Assembly: GCA_032622095.1 (NCBI GenBank)
Contig: CP136061.1
Coordinates: 93,803,345-93,867,344, forward strand
Source: Siphonodentalium dalli
Taxonomy: Eukaryota; Mollusca; Scaphopoda; Gadilida; Siphonodentaliidae
Direction of reading: 5' to 3'
DNA length: 64,000 bases
Part shown: positions 1-12,052 of the stretch, piece after piece
Numbering within the stretch: the stretch's first letter is position 1
Layout of the letters: each line of letters starts with the position of its first letter
Translations under genes and position numbers: made by a program
The notes under the pieces: model-generated
Told to the model about the DNA's origin: nothing
The model's input: only the letters and a program-made list of their open reading frames with translations
Database searches by the model: none

Positions 1-567
1 TGATTTATTGAAGTTATGTCTACATAAAATAACACTTCCTGAAACGACATATATGTCGTTCTACTCCTCAACCGACAGATGACATATATGTCGTTCTATA
101 GCTACTCGCCAAAGGGTTAAATTCTATGATGCAAAATTATGCCAAGTATGCTGTTCGGCCATTTACAATTTCATATGCTCATAAATGCAACAAAAACAAA
201 AAAAATCTTTGATTGCTTATAATTATGCCCCAGAAAATTAATTTCAACATATAGAAAGAATTATCTCAAATCTGTTTGTTGTAAAAATTCACATTAGTCG
301 AGTATCCAGTTCAAACGATTAGACAAAAATTTATTGGTTGATTTTGCCTATGAAGAAAAGGCTTTAAAAATCAGTTTCCGATTTAGAAAATATAAATTAG
401 ATACTACTACAGTACCGGTACTAGTACATACATGTACGTACATACATATAGTATATGAATTTGACTTAAATCTGCCTGATATAATGACAATCTGTAATTT
501 TGTTGCAAATTTTGAATTACTTTTAAAACAACTCCTTTGAAAATTTAATTTGAAGTTTGCCGATTTG
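1..567. other. Non-coding stretch upstream of the phosphate carrier exons
   Basis: AT-rich; two 'gacatatatgtcgtt' words at 47-94 form a short inverted/direct repeat. Probably intron of the phosphate carrier gene. No exon seen here, in 958-1746 or in 2147-2424. Confidence 0.5.
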
Positions 568-957
568 TTAAAGGTACTCAATCCGATCGAACGCTCCTAA
601 ATTACTATTTCTTTGGCTTCGGGGGTAATAAGTATTTGATTCGAGGAACCCACCCATCAAAGCTCAGATCAAAGTGATCAGATATCAATTTTTGATGTTT
701 GCTAATTTATCGAGATGTGGCCCAGAAAACACGTGGTCAAATGGACAAATTGTGGATGAAGAAGGATAACTCTAAAATCAAGTGGTTATTATTACCTGGG
801 CCACATCTCGAGAAATTAATAAACTTTAAAAATTGATATCTGCATGATCACTCTGAGCTTTGATGGGTGGGTTCCTCGACTCGAATCAAATATTTTTTAC
901 CCCCGAAGCCAAAGAAATAGTAATTTAGGAGCGTCTGATTGGATTGAGTTCCTTTAA
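568..957. mobile_element. Family A foldback MITE (TTAA)
   Basis: Flanked by TTAA at both ends. Ends AGGTACTCAATCCGATC / GATTGGATTGAGTTCCT are inverted copies that pair over most of the element (>100-base arms). No coding capacity. TTAA targets are the habit of piggyBac- and Kolobok-type transposases. Confidence 0.88.
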
Positions 958-1746
958 CCATCTGAATATTCCAGGTGAAGCCAGTTATTACCACAGCAGT
1001 CATGTTATTTTGGCAACAATTTGGAGATAAATTATTGTTTGGAATCTTTTATTTAAAAATGCAACAAAGCAGCCAGCTTATACTTTGAAACGAACATTTC
1101 AATTCACTGAGAAATGATCTGTAACCAGGGACACATCAGCTTCAGTCTGATCATAAGATTTATTCGTAGCGCAGGAGTTTCTGTTTGTTTTATCCCCCGC
1201 AAATCCCCTGCAATTTAGGTTATGCAGTTACATGTATAACCAAAAAGTTTGACAAATTTTGGTTACAACTACAACTCATAACCTTAATCAAAACATGAGT
1301 TATTTCTTATAATTTAATCCATCTTTTCACAGGAGAACCATCATAAGTAGAAGTTGGAAGTATAACGAGCGTACAACTTTGAGACTAATTTCGACAAAAA
1401 AAACACACCTATCACTCAAAACATGTACTTATCGATTGATCAAGTGGCATCAGAAATTCAGCGTTTTTGATTGGCTTTTTGCAACTGATCACGCACTGGG
1501 GAGCTGTGGGTGCATGTGGTATTGATATATTCGACTGCAGTGACACTAACCCTTGTTAGTTTCAATTGCCGTGTTTCATTTCTTTGCAAATGTTTTGTAT
1601 TGTTGATTTGTCTGGTTACTTGTGCAATGATCATATTAGCAGCTAATATGGTATTGCAAAGGCAGTCCTACCCGAAGAAATAATAATGCAGTATCGAAAT
1701 TTCATTTTGAATCGTAGGAAGTATCAAATAGTTTCCATGTAAATTT

Positions 1747-2146
1747 TTAACCCTTTACCCAACAGAACGGCCCTGTGCCAATGCATTCTCTTATATATGC
1801 GAGTCGACCATAGGTCGCCTCGCATATATAAGAGAATGCATTGGCTTAACACATTAAAAATTATAAAATTGTTAAAGAATGTAAGAAAAAATGGTAAAAA
1901 GTGCTAAAAAAGGATTTTTTTTAGGCCAATGCATTCTCTTATATATGCGAGGCGACCTATGGTCGACTCGCATATATAAGAGAATGCATTGGCACAGGGC
2001 ATAACTGTAACTATCACAATGTGGTCAAGGAGCCGGTTCCAATGATATCCATATTTGCATGGTTCTATTGAGACAGACCGAAGATATTTTAGGCTGTTGA
2101 AGCTTTATTTGGCCGGTTTTGGCCGGTTTGTTGGGTAAAGGGTTAA
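1747..2146. mobile_element. Family B piggyBac-like MITE, 400 bp
   Basis: TTAA plus CCCTTTACCCAACA at one end and TGTTGGGTAAAGGG plus TTAA at the other. Inside are two inverted copies of a ~69-base palindrome (ccaatgcattctcttatata ... tatataagagaatgcattgg) and a unique arm with ggccggttttggccggtttg. No transposase. Confidence 0.9.
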
Positions 2147-2424
2147 GCAGGTGTGGTCACTCAGTGCTGCTGTCATTTCTGTAGAGGGAAAGTAATCAAG
2201 AAATTTAAGTTATCGAGAAATAACCTTAGTGTGTGGCAGCCAATTGTTTTATGTATTCCGTGGATTGACAGCTTGTGATTAAATTATTACTATTTAATAT
2301 TTTCAAGGTGCAGGTTTTCATCGTTCATTAATTGCGACTGAGGTTCTCAATTGTTGACAAAGATGATTTTACCTTTCACCTTAGAATAGAAATACTTGTC
2401 AATGCACTCTAAATTTTTTGTTAG

Positions 2425-2606
2425 GAAAATACATTCTTGTGGAGAACATCATTGTACCTGGCAGCCAGTGCGTCAGCTGAATTCTTCGCCGACATTGCTC
2501 TCTGTCCAATGGAAGCTGTCAAGGTCAGAATTCAAACAATGCCAGGTTTTGCCAACACTCTGAGGGAAGGTTTTCCAAAGATCTTAAACGGTGAAGGCTT
2601 GACTGG
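2425..2606 (+). CDS. SLC25A3: Phosphate carrier exon: carrier repeat 2, first half
   Basis: Acceptor ttttttgttag precedes GAAAATAC at 2425, and donor GTATGT follows 2606 (phase 2 out). It encodes ENTFLWRTS to GEGLTG, including helix 3 and the PX[DE]XX[KR] signature PMEAVK. It starts at phase 0, so the missing upstream exon ends on a codon boundary. Confidence 0.95.
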
Positions 2607-5600
2607 GTATGTTATTTAAACTTTTAATATTCACATTCAGTTCAACCTGTATTTAAATTACATATTGTGTTATGCATTGACAGAACCACATTGGCATGTG
2701 AATGAGGTAAACATTATCGTACAATTTTGTTGTGGCGCATCATTACGAGAGCCATCAGACTTGAGTTGTAACTAAGTTAATATTACTGCATAACAAATGG
2801 GTGCGATATAGTTGACATCCTTCAAAGACCCCCTGTTCTGTGCTTATTTAAACACTCCAACACCAAGAGTCAATATTCTTTAGCATCAACTAATTGTTCG
2901 TTTGGTATCCATGCTAGTTAGTCTAGTTAATATTACTGCATAACAAATGGGTGCGATATAGTTGACATCCTTCAAAGACCCCCTGTTCTGTGCTTATTTA
3001 AACACTCCAACACCAAGAGTCAATATTCTTTAGCATCAACTAATTGTTCGTTTGGTATCCATGCTAGTTAGTCGACATCTACTCAACACAAAATAAGGTT
3101 AAATAATTATTTAGTACTGGTTGGGTTTTCGTGTATGACGTCATTTACGTAATCGGGATCCCTCTTGTGCATTTGGTTGAAATTACCATGAGGCTGAAGT
3201 AATGTAATTGTGTTTTATAATTGGAAAATATAGCTTTTACTCGATTGATTGGCGTTGGAATGTCAAGAATTGTTTCAGGCATTTGTGAATTATGGCCATT
3301 AGAAGTGAGGAGGTATCTAAAATAGTAAATTCCCTTGTTACGTATGTATGTATAAGCGAAACGTTTTTTAAAGTGGCGCACTCAGTTTAAATTTATATAT
3401 TCTATATACTTTATACTTTAACCAACTGAAAAAGTCTGAACATCTGCCACTGCAAGTGTAACTCATGCATTGATGTGTTCACCACACTGGAGGCAGTGTA
3501 TTAATGTCTTGGCTGCTATACGTCAGTTCTGAGTACGGACCTATAAAGTCACTGTGTGCTATATGTCCGTACTGAGTACTGACCTACTTCCGCTTACTAG
3601 CAGGCGGCCGTCATTCATAAGGGGAACTAAGAACTTAGTGTAACTGAACCAGTGTAGCTCAACATTTCAATCTATGTATAGTGATGCAGGATTGGTAATG
3701 ATAGTAGCCTTTGCATTAAGTCTGCATTAAGTCACTCATATGGTTTTTCGTGAAATTCCGGTTATATTTTTCCACTGCAAAATGGGCAGAATGTCAATGT
3801 CCCACACATGACATCATGACATCATGAAGCAGTGAAGAGATTAAATGTCTGAATTAACACGCAACCAAATTATTATTTTATTTTAGATGACGACTTTACC
3901 AAGATTTACGGGAATTCCAAGAGTCGAAATAATTTCTATATTTCCGCTATCTTAACTTTAGACACAAAATTTGGGGAATCGGACACGGAGCATGTAGTGT
4001 GGCGACGGAACGAAAATATTTTTCGCAAGCATGGTAACTCTATTACTCTATTGCGTTAACTCGTGAAGTTTGCCATGTGTTCGGGTATAGACTGGAGTCT
4101 TATGAGGCAATTCACATGTATTTGCTTAATTCTGCTCAATTTGCTTGAAATGAAATGAGGAAGTAAATGGTGTAACCAATATTCGAAATATAAACGAATC
4201 TCCCGCCTGATTTCGATTCGAATCAAATCAGTTGCACGATTTTGAATCGAATTGAATCGCGAACCTTTGTCAGAGTATACTACAAGTACTGTATATGTCA
4301 GGATAAACACAGTAATTTTTTCTAGGCCTAAATTGACCAATTGTGAATAATATGCCTTTCTAGGTTCTACAAAGGTCTTGTGCCCCTTTGGGGTCGACAG
4401 ATTCCATACACGATGATGAAGTTTGCTTGCTTTGAAAGAACCGTGGAAGCCATCTACAAATTTGTAGTACCAAAACCAAGAAGTGACTGTTCCAAAGCCG
4501 AACAACTTGTGGTTACATTTGCTGCAGGTTATATAGGTAAGTTAAAAGTTTCAACAAATTATTAAAGGTGCTCAATCCGATCAGAGGGTCCTATATTACT
4601 ATTTCTTTGGCTTCGGGGGTAAAAAATATTTGATTCCAGTCGAGGAACCCACATATCAAAGCTCAGAGTGATGAGATAACGATTTTTGAAATCCGTTAAT
4701 TTCTTGTGATCTGCGACACTAATTTAGTCTGCCTCATGCTCAAACAGACAAATTGCGGGTGTAAGATGGATAACTCTAAAATCAAGTGGTTATTATTGTT
4801 AATAACTAACCCACTTTTCGATGCTGTCTGGATAATATTTTCAACAATAATCTCTCAGAATTGAATGAAATCAAGTATGTTGTTCACATTTGCAGCCCTC
4901 ACATTTGGCTACGGCATTCGGCAATGCCGAAGCGATTTGCTGAAGTAAACGGCTCCGACTACGGCAGTACACTGCCGTAGCGGATTGCTGACCCGACACT
5001 GACACTGACACTGATTGAAATTGAATAGTTTTAAAACAATACAACGGGAGTTGAATTTCTCTTATCCATGGTCAAATTCATGCATGACAAAAGTAATAAC
5101 TGTTAAAACAGTCAAGGAGCGGATAGCCAACACCTACCGGGAACTCAAAGTAAGTGACAAATTCAAAATGAAATTGAATCAAAGTTATATTATCCGCCCT
5201 GTGTCAATCCAACAATCCCGGATAATCGACAATGTCGGCTTCTTTGAAGGTGCCCCGCGCTTTCCAAGAAAGTTACACTCGATACACAACATTCTAGTCA
5301 CCCGTGTAGCAAACAAGTAGTACGCACGTGCGAATTGATCACAATGTGTCAAAGACTTGAATGGGTGATGTCGGTTACGCTTGATTGACTGTGTCGCATC
5401 GTCGACAAATATACACAAGGGCACGTGGTTATAGAAGTACAACAGAGTTTGATTGATGGAAATAGGTCAACCAGCTGCTGACTTGAAAATTAGTGCAGAA
5501 GTCTAGTGATCACGATGACAGACAATTGAATTTAACCAATCGAGTGAGCCGATTCGTTTCAAATTGGGGGAAGGCGGGGTCTTCACAAACAATCAGTCAC

Positions 5601-8031
5601 TCAGATGTTATCAATGGGAGACCACTCTAATTCTCAAAGGTAACGGCGCTGTGGCCGTGTTAGATTCTTGCTATATTTGCATCTATGCACACGCGGCTGC
5701 ATATTGCGTTTGTTACAAATTAAGTTAAAAATTAAAATATTTTTTGTTTGACAAAATATCAAATACAGTTATACTGTTTGAATACTGTATGGCAAATTTC
5801 ATAATTCGGTCAGAATTAGCCTGGCAGTTGACTCATTGTGAGGCAACGTCATTCAAGAAATTTAAATTCCCCAAGAGGCATGGCAGGTTCTGTCATTCAA
5901 TAGTCATTCAATCCCACGGCCGTGGTTGAACGTGGTTCTGGTTACTGTTAGTGGGTATTACATATACAATTTATATATTCCAGGAAGAAATAAATAGTAC
6001 ACATCTTCTTTGAAACGTTTTATGATTAGTCATGTAAATTTTGACAAAACAGCAATTAAGCCACACTTTTTGACAGCACGTACAAATGCCGTAGTCACTG
6101 CCGAAGCACATCAAATTGGCTACGGCATTCTACTGCCGTAGCAAACAAATCTGAATTGCCAGGGCTGCATTTGAGAAGGCACAGGTCAAGATCAAGTAAT
6201 TGAAAACAAAATTTTGCTAGAATTTGATTTTTTCTTTGTTTCCAAAAAAAATACACAATGCCCACAAAAGCCACCAATTTCATGAGTTGTGGGAACAGCG
6301 ACCTTTTATTACTATAAAACTTCAATAATTGCTCATATTCAATATAAATTTATAATCAGTTGAAGAAATAGCTCTTAAAGTTTCTTTTTATTTCTCAAAT
6401 AATCGACTTAAAGGTACTCATTCCGATCAGAGGGTCCTATATTACTATTTCTTTGGCTTTGTTATTGTTATATAGTTATTAACAATAATAACCACTTGAT
6501 TTTAGAGTTATCCATCTTACACCCGCAATTTGTCTGTTTGAGCACGAGGCAGACTAAATTAGTGTCCCAGATCTCAAGAAATTAACGAATTTCAAAAATC
6601 AATATCTGATCATTCTGAGCTTTGATGTGTGGGTTCCTCAACTCGAATCAAATATTTTTTACCCCCGAAGCCAAAGAAATAGTAATATAGGACCCTCTGA
6701 TCGGATTGAGTACCTTTAAGATAAAATTTGACCACTCGCTCTCCTCACCCCAGTAAACTCATTTCACTCATTCTCCTGAACTCACATTCCAACTCTCTAC
6801 CGGTATATCCCTACTGTTAACCCTTCCATGACGGGAGCTGGTTCAGCAGCATTACATATCCTGTGCCAGAGCATTCTCTTATATAGGAAGCCTCGCATAT
6901 ATAAGAGAATGCACTGCCTTACAAGATCAAGGTTAGACCAATGTATTTTCTTATATATGGGAGACTCGTACTAAATAATAAATTTTATTCATGTGTTATT
7001 CTACTTACAGCTGGTATTTTCTGCGCCATTGTCTCACATCCTGCTGACACCATCGTATCAAAACTCAATCAGGACAAAGGAAGCACGTTCATCGAATGCG
7101 GCAAAAAATTAGGATTCATGGGTTTGTATATTCTCAGTTGAAAACAATTGGTTTGTATACAAGTTTCATTTCAATGTCAAGACTTGGGAGAGATTTTTTG
7201 ACTTGCAGCAGTTTATTACAATCTTGTGATACTGCTCTATACAGTCTGGAGTAAACTACATACCACATATAAATAGTGGGTCTGATGACATTTCTTATAG
7301 TTTTCATTTCCCAACCCACGTCGGTAGCGCCAATCACCAAGATAAAGGAGTCCAAACGAAATGATTAATGTACATGTAGCACAATGTGACTTAATTCAGG
7401 GGAATACCGAGAAATGAAAAGTTGGGGTGAATTAAATAGACTCAGTATCCGTATGAATCTGAGTGTATGTTTACAAAGACTATTTTTAATATATTTATAG
7501 TATACAATTATATATATAAATAATGTAGTTCTCTCTTTCAATAGCCCAGCCTCTTTGCTTCATATTTAATGTTTACCAAATTATGGCAGAGTTCTTTATA
7601 GTCAACATTGTTGATTTGTACAGTAATGCCCTAAATAATCGACTCCTTAACCACAGCAGAATTATGGGTAACTTTTAGTTGGAAATATGGCTTGTTGCCA
7701 TTCGTCGGAAAGCTCTCAGTCGATGAATTGCAACAAGCCATATTTCCTACTAAATCATGAAAAATTCCTCATAATTCTGCTGTGGTTAAAGAGTCAATTA
7801 TTTAGGGCATTACTGTATTTGCTGTGATTGTTAATGTTTTGATCTTTCCACTGATCATTTGTATTTGTTGCAGGAATGTGGAAGGGATTGTTCCCCAGGA
7901 TCATCATGATTGGTACCCTCACAGCTCTACAGTGGTTCATCTACGATTCAGTCAAGGTTTACTTCAGACTGCCGCGACCACCACCCCCAGAGATGCCAGA
8001 ATCACTTAAAAAGAAGCTGCAAAACCAATGA
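2425..8031 (+). CDS. SLC25A3: Mitochondrial phosphate carrier (SLC25A3 family), C-terminal 207 residues in four exons
   Basis: Exons 2425-2606, 4364-4536, 7011-7121 and 7874-8031 total 624 bases and splice in one frame (phases 0, 2, 1, 1) to a TGA at 8029-8031. The family imports phosphate with protons across the inner mitochondrial membrane for ATP synthesis. Seen: [20 protein letters not shown], the carrier signature PMEAVK (repeat 2), [22 protein letters not shown] (repeat 3), [17 protein letters not shown] and the tail [18 protein letters not shown]. These match the metazoan phosphate carrier almost residue for residue, so the assignment is firm. The second and third carrier repeats are here; the transit region and repeat 1 must lie upstream of position 1, as I found no earlier exon in 1-2424. 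The gene is convergent with the receptor gene. No frameshift or missing key residue was seen. Confidence 0.96.
2776..3075. repeat. Near-identical 150-bp tandem duplication
   Basis: The stretch from agttaatattactgcataac to catgctagttagtc occurs twice head to tail with 150-base spacing and virtually no difference. It lies in the intron after the first phosphate carrier exon. Confidence 0.93.
3232..3395 (-). repeat. Dispersed repeat with peptide-like conservation, copy 1
   Basis: Reads [24 protein letters not shown] on the - strand. A diverged copy on + at 38345-38460 reads [24 protein letters not shown]. No known family recognised. Confidence 0.55.
4364..4536 (+). CDS. SLC25A3: Phosphate carrier exon: carrier repeat 2, second half
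   Basis: Acceptor cctttctag at 4363; donor gtaagt from 4537. Encodes [20 protein letters not shown] and continues through [18 protein letters not shown] to GYI. It spans helix 4 and the start of helix 5. Phase 2 in, phase 1 out. Confidence 0.95.
4562..4805. mobile_element. Family A MITE, half element
   Basis: Starts TTAAAGGTGCTCAATCCGAT and runs through one arm to ttattattgttaataac, then the other arm is missing. Lies 26 bases downstream of the second phosphate carrier exon's donor. Confidence 0.8.
6408..6719. mobile_element. Family A foldback MITE
   Basis: TTAA at both ends with GGTACTCATTCC and GATTGAGTACC inverted termini; the first arm is shortened inside. Confidence 0.85.
6817..6970. 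mobile_element. Family C fragment
   Basis: Begins TTAACCCTTCCATGACGGGA with a shortened palindrome, then breaks off in a second partial palindrome just before the acceptor of exon 7011. Confidence 0.75.
7011..7121 (+). CDS. SLC25A3: Phosphate carrier exon: carrier repeat 3, first half
   Basis: Acceptor ctacttacag ends at 7010; donor gtttgt begins at 7122. Encodes [20 protein letters not shown] to KKLGFMG with the third signature (PADTIV, degenerate at its last position as in other phosphate carriers). Phase 1 in and out. Confidence 0.94.
7619..7817. mobile_element. Family F mariner-like MITE
   Basis: TA-flanked, CAGTAATGCCCTAAATAATC ends, arms fold to a tip at 'gctctcagtcga'. TA duplication and the end type indicate Tc1/mariner. 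Upstream of the last phosphate carrier exon by 57 bases. Confidence 0.88.
7874..8031 (+). CDS. SLC25A3: Phosphate carrier last exon with stop codon
   Basis: Acceptor tttgttgcag ends at 7873. The reading frame encodes [20 protein letters not shown], then the final helix and the basic tail ending KKLQNQ and TGA. Frame 2 of the same stretch also looks open but lacks family similarity. Confidence 0.95.
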
Positions 8032-8240
8032 AACTAGTGATCTTAGGAAATTCAGACTACAATGTCAAATATGTATATATATATGTATACCAACATGCGC
8101 AAACAACACTTTTTAAAAAGATTTTTAAGATTGCTGTGCAAGTCTTTTAACTATCTGTTATGTACATTTATCATTGTATAGCATAGAGCCATTCCTTGTC
8201 AAGTACTTCCCAGCCCTGTTAAATGGTGATGGCTATCGGC

Positions 8241-8789
8241 CAGGCCTTCGATTATGAGGCGTGCGATCGCGCTCGCGCACCATAGCACGCCTGAAATTAA
8301 ATCTTGGCGAGTAATTAATCACACTCCTCGGCGATATTAGGCGCACGATTGAAAAAGGGTTTATAATAACGATCAACCTTGTTTGCTGGAGAAGACTGAC
8401 AGACATGCCGTATACGACGGAAGTAATTGTTTTAAGTTTTGCGCATGCGCTAGAACATTATTATAGTCAGGTGCGTTTAGCGATGTCGTCGCATTCGTAT
8501 GTAGGTCTGAGTAATTCTCGGCTAGATATTACATGGTCTCTGACCGCATTTCATAACAACTTACATCCAACGGAAGCATTACGACGCAATTCGAGAATGG
8601 AGTTTTAATTACTTCAATGTGGAGAATACATGTGTACAAGATGAATCACAATGGTGATAAAATTGATTTAATTTTGAGTCTTCGTTTGTCATTTTATACC
8701 CCCAAAATATCCACCAAAATCACACGCCTGGGTTTCAGGTTAGGCGAGTGACCAACCACACTCCTGCATTTTACAGAATCGAAGGCCTG
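8241..8789. mobile_element. hAT-like non-autonomous element H1 (549 bp)
   Basis: Inverted ends CAGGCCTTCGATT / AATCGAAGGCCTG are perfect over 13 bases and flanked by the 8-bp duplication CTATCGGC (8233-8240 and 8790-8797). Subterminal gaggcgtgcgatcgc matches H2. The internal open frame (8405-8608) has no recognisable domain. Confidence 0.93.
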
Positions 8790-9571
8790 CTATCGGCTGA
8801 GCCAAGGCAAAATGAAATCTCATCGGCTGTTATTTAATTTAGACAAATTTAGAGCCCGCCGATGATTTTTACCAAATAGAATCAAATTGCTGAGGACGTT
8901 GTTGCACTGTGGACATCTGCAGACAGCAAACATTCTACTGATAACAAGGACTACAACTCAAGATAACAAGAATTATCATGATAATCAGCAATTTTAAACC
9001 AGACCTAACTAAAGTTTAAAAGAAAAAACTTCTTTGTTTCCAATACCCTACCTGGCTGATATTTTCTTGCCTGCCTCAATTTTTTTTCAATTTTCTCCAG
9101 AAAGCTAGTCTCTATAGTTAACTGTTAGAGTGTCAATGTGAATATTTATCGTTTTCCCAATTCCAAAAGCAAAAATAAATGGGTTATTAAGCTCAACGTT
9201 GAATGAATGAATTCAAGGGACAACATGCTTCATGCTTGGCTTAATTTCAATACACATTGGATCTACCATATTCCATGGCACCATCCATGACTGCACTATT
9301 ATATCGCTTACGGCTGAAAGGCTTTAAAAAAAAACTAAAAAATTCCTGAGTGCCTGTCTGGAATTTTTTTCCAATGTTATCGGAAACAGGGAATTTTTTT
9401 TTTTTGGCCTAATTAACAGGGCTGACTATATAATATATATACCAAAGAATGATAACTGCAATAGGCAATATTCAAAGCTTTTATCAAATAATAATAAACC
9501 AGCTCAGGAATATAGGTTCACAGAAAAACAGGAAAACGAGGAGTTTATTCTCACCATACTGTGAACATGAA

Positions 9572-10062
9572 TTGAACCCTTCCATGATGGGAGCTTCCTG
9601 AAATTTAGCGAAAACCCTGTGCCAATGCATTCTCTTATATATGCGAGTTTCCCCTTAGGGAGCCTCAAATATATAAGAGAATACATTGGCCTAACAATAC
9701 TTACCTCGACCCTGAAATTTAGCGAAAACCATGTGCCAATGCATTCTCTCATATATCTGAGTCTCACATAGGGAGCCTCGCATATATAAGAGAATACATT
9801 GGCCTAACAATATTTACCTTGACCCTAAAATTTAGTGAAAACCATGTGCCAATGCATTCTCTTATATATGTGAGTCTACCATAGGGAACCTTGCATATAT
9901 AAGAGAAAACATTGGCCTAACAATATTTACCACGACCGTGTAAGCCAGTGCATTCTCTAATATATGCAAGGGTCCCTATGGGAGACTTGCATATATAAGA
10001 GAATGCACTGGCACATGATCTTTAATGCTGCAACAGCGCAGCTCCCGTCATGAAGGGGTTAA
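9572..10062. mobile_element. Family C MITE with four palindromes
   Basis: Ends AACCCTTCCATGATGGGAGC / GCTCCCGTCATGAAGGGGTT. Palindromes start near 9621, 9735, 9848 and 9943; the first three are in a ~113-base tandem unit that includes the flanking 'ctgaaatttagcgaaaacc'. Confidence 0.85.
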
Positions 10063-10339
10063 TATCAATATTGTGTTGATTTCTTAAGTACTGCTCAGAT
10101 AAATTTGTTTATATCCAGCTAAATATATAGGTTTGCAGAAAAGCACATAGGAACACCTGGATTTCTTGTTTCCATCAGAGACCTGATATATTAGTGCTGA
10201 AAATGATCATTTTCTTCAGAAACTGCCACGATATGCGTTTGTAGTTTGGTAGCAGTTACGAACATTCTCAGTGTTTATGTATTTCTGTTAAATTGTATAG
10301 ATCTATTTATTACAGTGCATAGTCCGAGATTTGTACATT

Positions 10340-10349
10340 AATAAATAAA
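10340..10349 (+). promoter_or_regulatory. Candidate poly(A) signal for the phosphate carrier
   Basis: Two overlapping AATAAA hexamers followed within 40 bases by a GT-rich stretch (gcttgttctgtttatt). A nearer AATAAA lies at 9174. Only sequence pattern supports this, and a 3' UTR this long would include elements H1 and C1. Confidence 0.25.
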
Positions 10350-10519
10350 CCATGCATCGGATGTAACATGCTTGTTCTGTTTATTATTCCACAAAGCCAT
10401 GGCATGCAGTATAGGCCTGAAGATTTCAAAATTATGCATATAAACCTATTTTTCGTTCTCGGGATTTGTGCTTAGGTAACCCATAGGTTACCAGAAGAGT
10501 TGCACTACAACTGGTATTA

Positions 10520-10894
10520 TTAAAGGTACTCAATCTGGTCAGATGCTCCTAAATTACTATTTCTTTGGCTTCGGGGGTAAAAAATATTTGATTCGAGTGG
10601 AGGAACCCACCCATCAAAGCTCAGAGTGATTAGATATCAATGTTTGAAGTTTGTTAATTTTTGGAGATCTGGGCCAAAACTTCTTCAGATCCACGTGCTC
10701 AAACGGACAAATTGCGGTTGTAACTTAATGTAAGATGGATAACTCTAAAATCAAATGGCTACTATTAACAATAATAACCACTTGATTTTTGAGCTTTGAT
10801 AGGTGGGTTCCTCGACTCGAATCACATATTTTTTTACCCCCGAAGCCAAAGATATAGTAATTTAGGAGCGTCTCATCGGATTGATTACCTTTAA
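10520..10894. mobile_element. Family A foldback MITE
   Basis: TTAA-flanked, ends GGTACTCAATCTGGTC and GATTGATTACC. Intergenic, between the two convergent genes. Confidence 0.87.
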
Positions 10895-11749
10895 CTACTA
10901 ACTAATACTTTTGAATGTCTCATTTTGGGAGTTGATCAATAATTAAGGTGAGAACTAGGGAAAACATGGGCGTGATCTGTTTTTAGGCCACTCCTAAATG
11001 TAGCCAGTCTACTGAATCTCTGTACTCTTCCATCTGTATGTTGTAGAGTAGAGAAATGTTACGTACGGCATGGACCGAATGATTGTCTGAATTAAAATGA
11101 GCTGCAACCAGGACGTAAAAAATTTAGGACTTGACAAAACATTGGCCAATCATCTGGTTCCGTGGCATTTGCCCAGTTTCGCCAATTTTTAACACAATGG
11201 ACAACACTAAATGCAGGTGTAGATCCTGATGAACCACAATCAAAATGTAGCCTTGATAAAGGCCACCAGAATGGTTGAAAGATCATGTGATTAATTTAAT
11301 AAAACAAGTCTCAAGGTGAACGTATCCTTCAATATTATTGACCATATCAAGATATATATTCGTATCGCAAAACAAACCGCATCTCCAATCCCAGTCTGAG
11401 TAAACTCATACCTAAATATTCATTACAACATTGAATATAAGGTCTGACGGATAACATCGCTATCTCATTTCCAAGTCCTCGGGATTCCGTAATCTGATTG
11501 ATTGCGTAAATTATTTTCCGTCCAATGAAACCGTATGGGTTAATAAACAAGTGTTAGTGGGCGGAGACTCCCATAATGTCACCTCTAAATATAGTAACAG
11601 AGCTGAATTTCGAGGCTTGCAAATACAACAGAGACGGAAAAAATGGCTTTGAAATTATATATTCGGTACGATTCCGATTAATTTGAAGGATGTGCTGGAC
11701 CTGATAGATAGGCCTGCATATGGTACCAACTTCGCCTCCCATAAATATA

Positions 11750-12052
11750 AATAGAACTTTACTCATGTCCGTGTTATTGTAACATGGTTTGCAAATCAAA
11801 TTATTTGCCGTAAAAAAAGTCATCTGAAAGTCAAACACCGAGGAAATGACTTAATTTTATGCTTTTAAATAGTTCTAAAGCATCATTTTTGATGACGACC
11901 TTATTTTTTGCTCTCGGATGCAGCTTTCCCGAAAAAGAATAGTCGCACACACGACAAATATTATCTTCTGTAAGTTTATGTCGCGACACAGGCCTTCTGT
12001 AGGTTGATGAGTCGGCGAAGCACAACAAATAACACGTGGGGACACCTGTCAA
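11750..12052 (-). pseudogene. Possible ZAD-like zinc-binding fragment
   Basis: An open frame starting at 12052 contains TEDNICRVCDYSFSGK and ends ...KLSHFLGV; a different frame just downstream (11830-11760) continues NNLICKPCYNNTDM. CxxC, about 50 residues, then CxxC is the spacing of ZAD-type domains, but a frame change at ~11828 is needed. It could be a decayed gene, two exons, or chance. Confidence 0.3.

Larger units (their letters stand above)
2607..7010. other. Phosphate carrier introns
   Basis: Besides the listed repeats: a 'ctacggcagtacactgccgtag' type palindrome (two runs of 'ctgccgtag', 4903-4990) with relatives at 6090-6140, and otherwise unique AT-rich DNA. Confidence 0.6.

Noticed and set aside
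1-2424. An additional upstream exon of the phosphate carrier
   Set aside because: No frame shows the expected repeat 1 or 'FGFYE'-like sequence next to a splice site.
4056-4505. A 149-codon open frame on the - strand
   Set aside because: It overlaps the conserved phosphate carrier exon in antisense and shows no domain.
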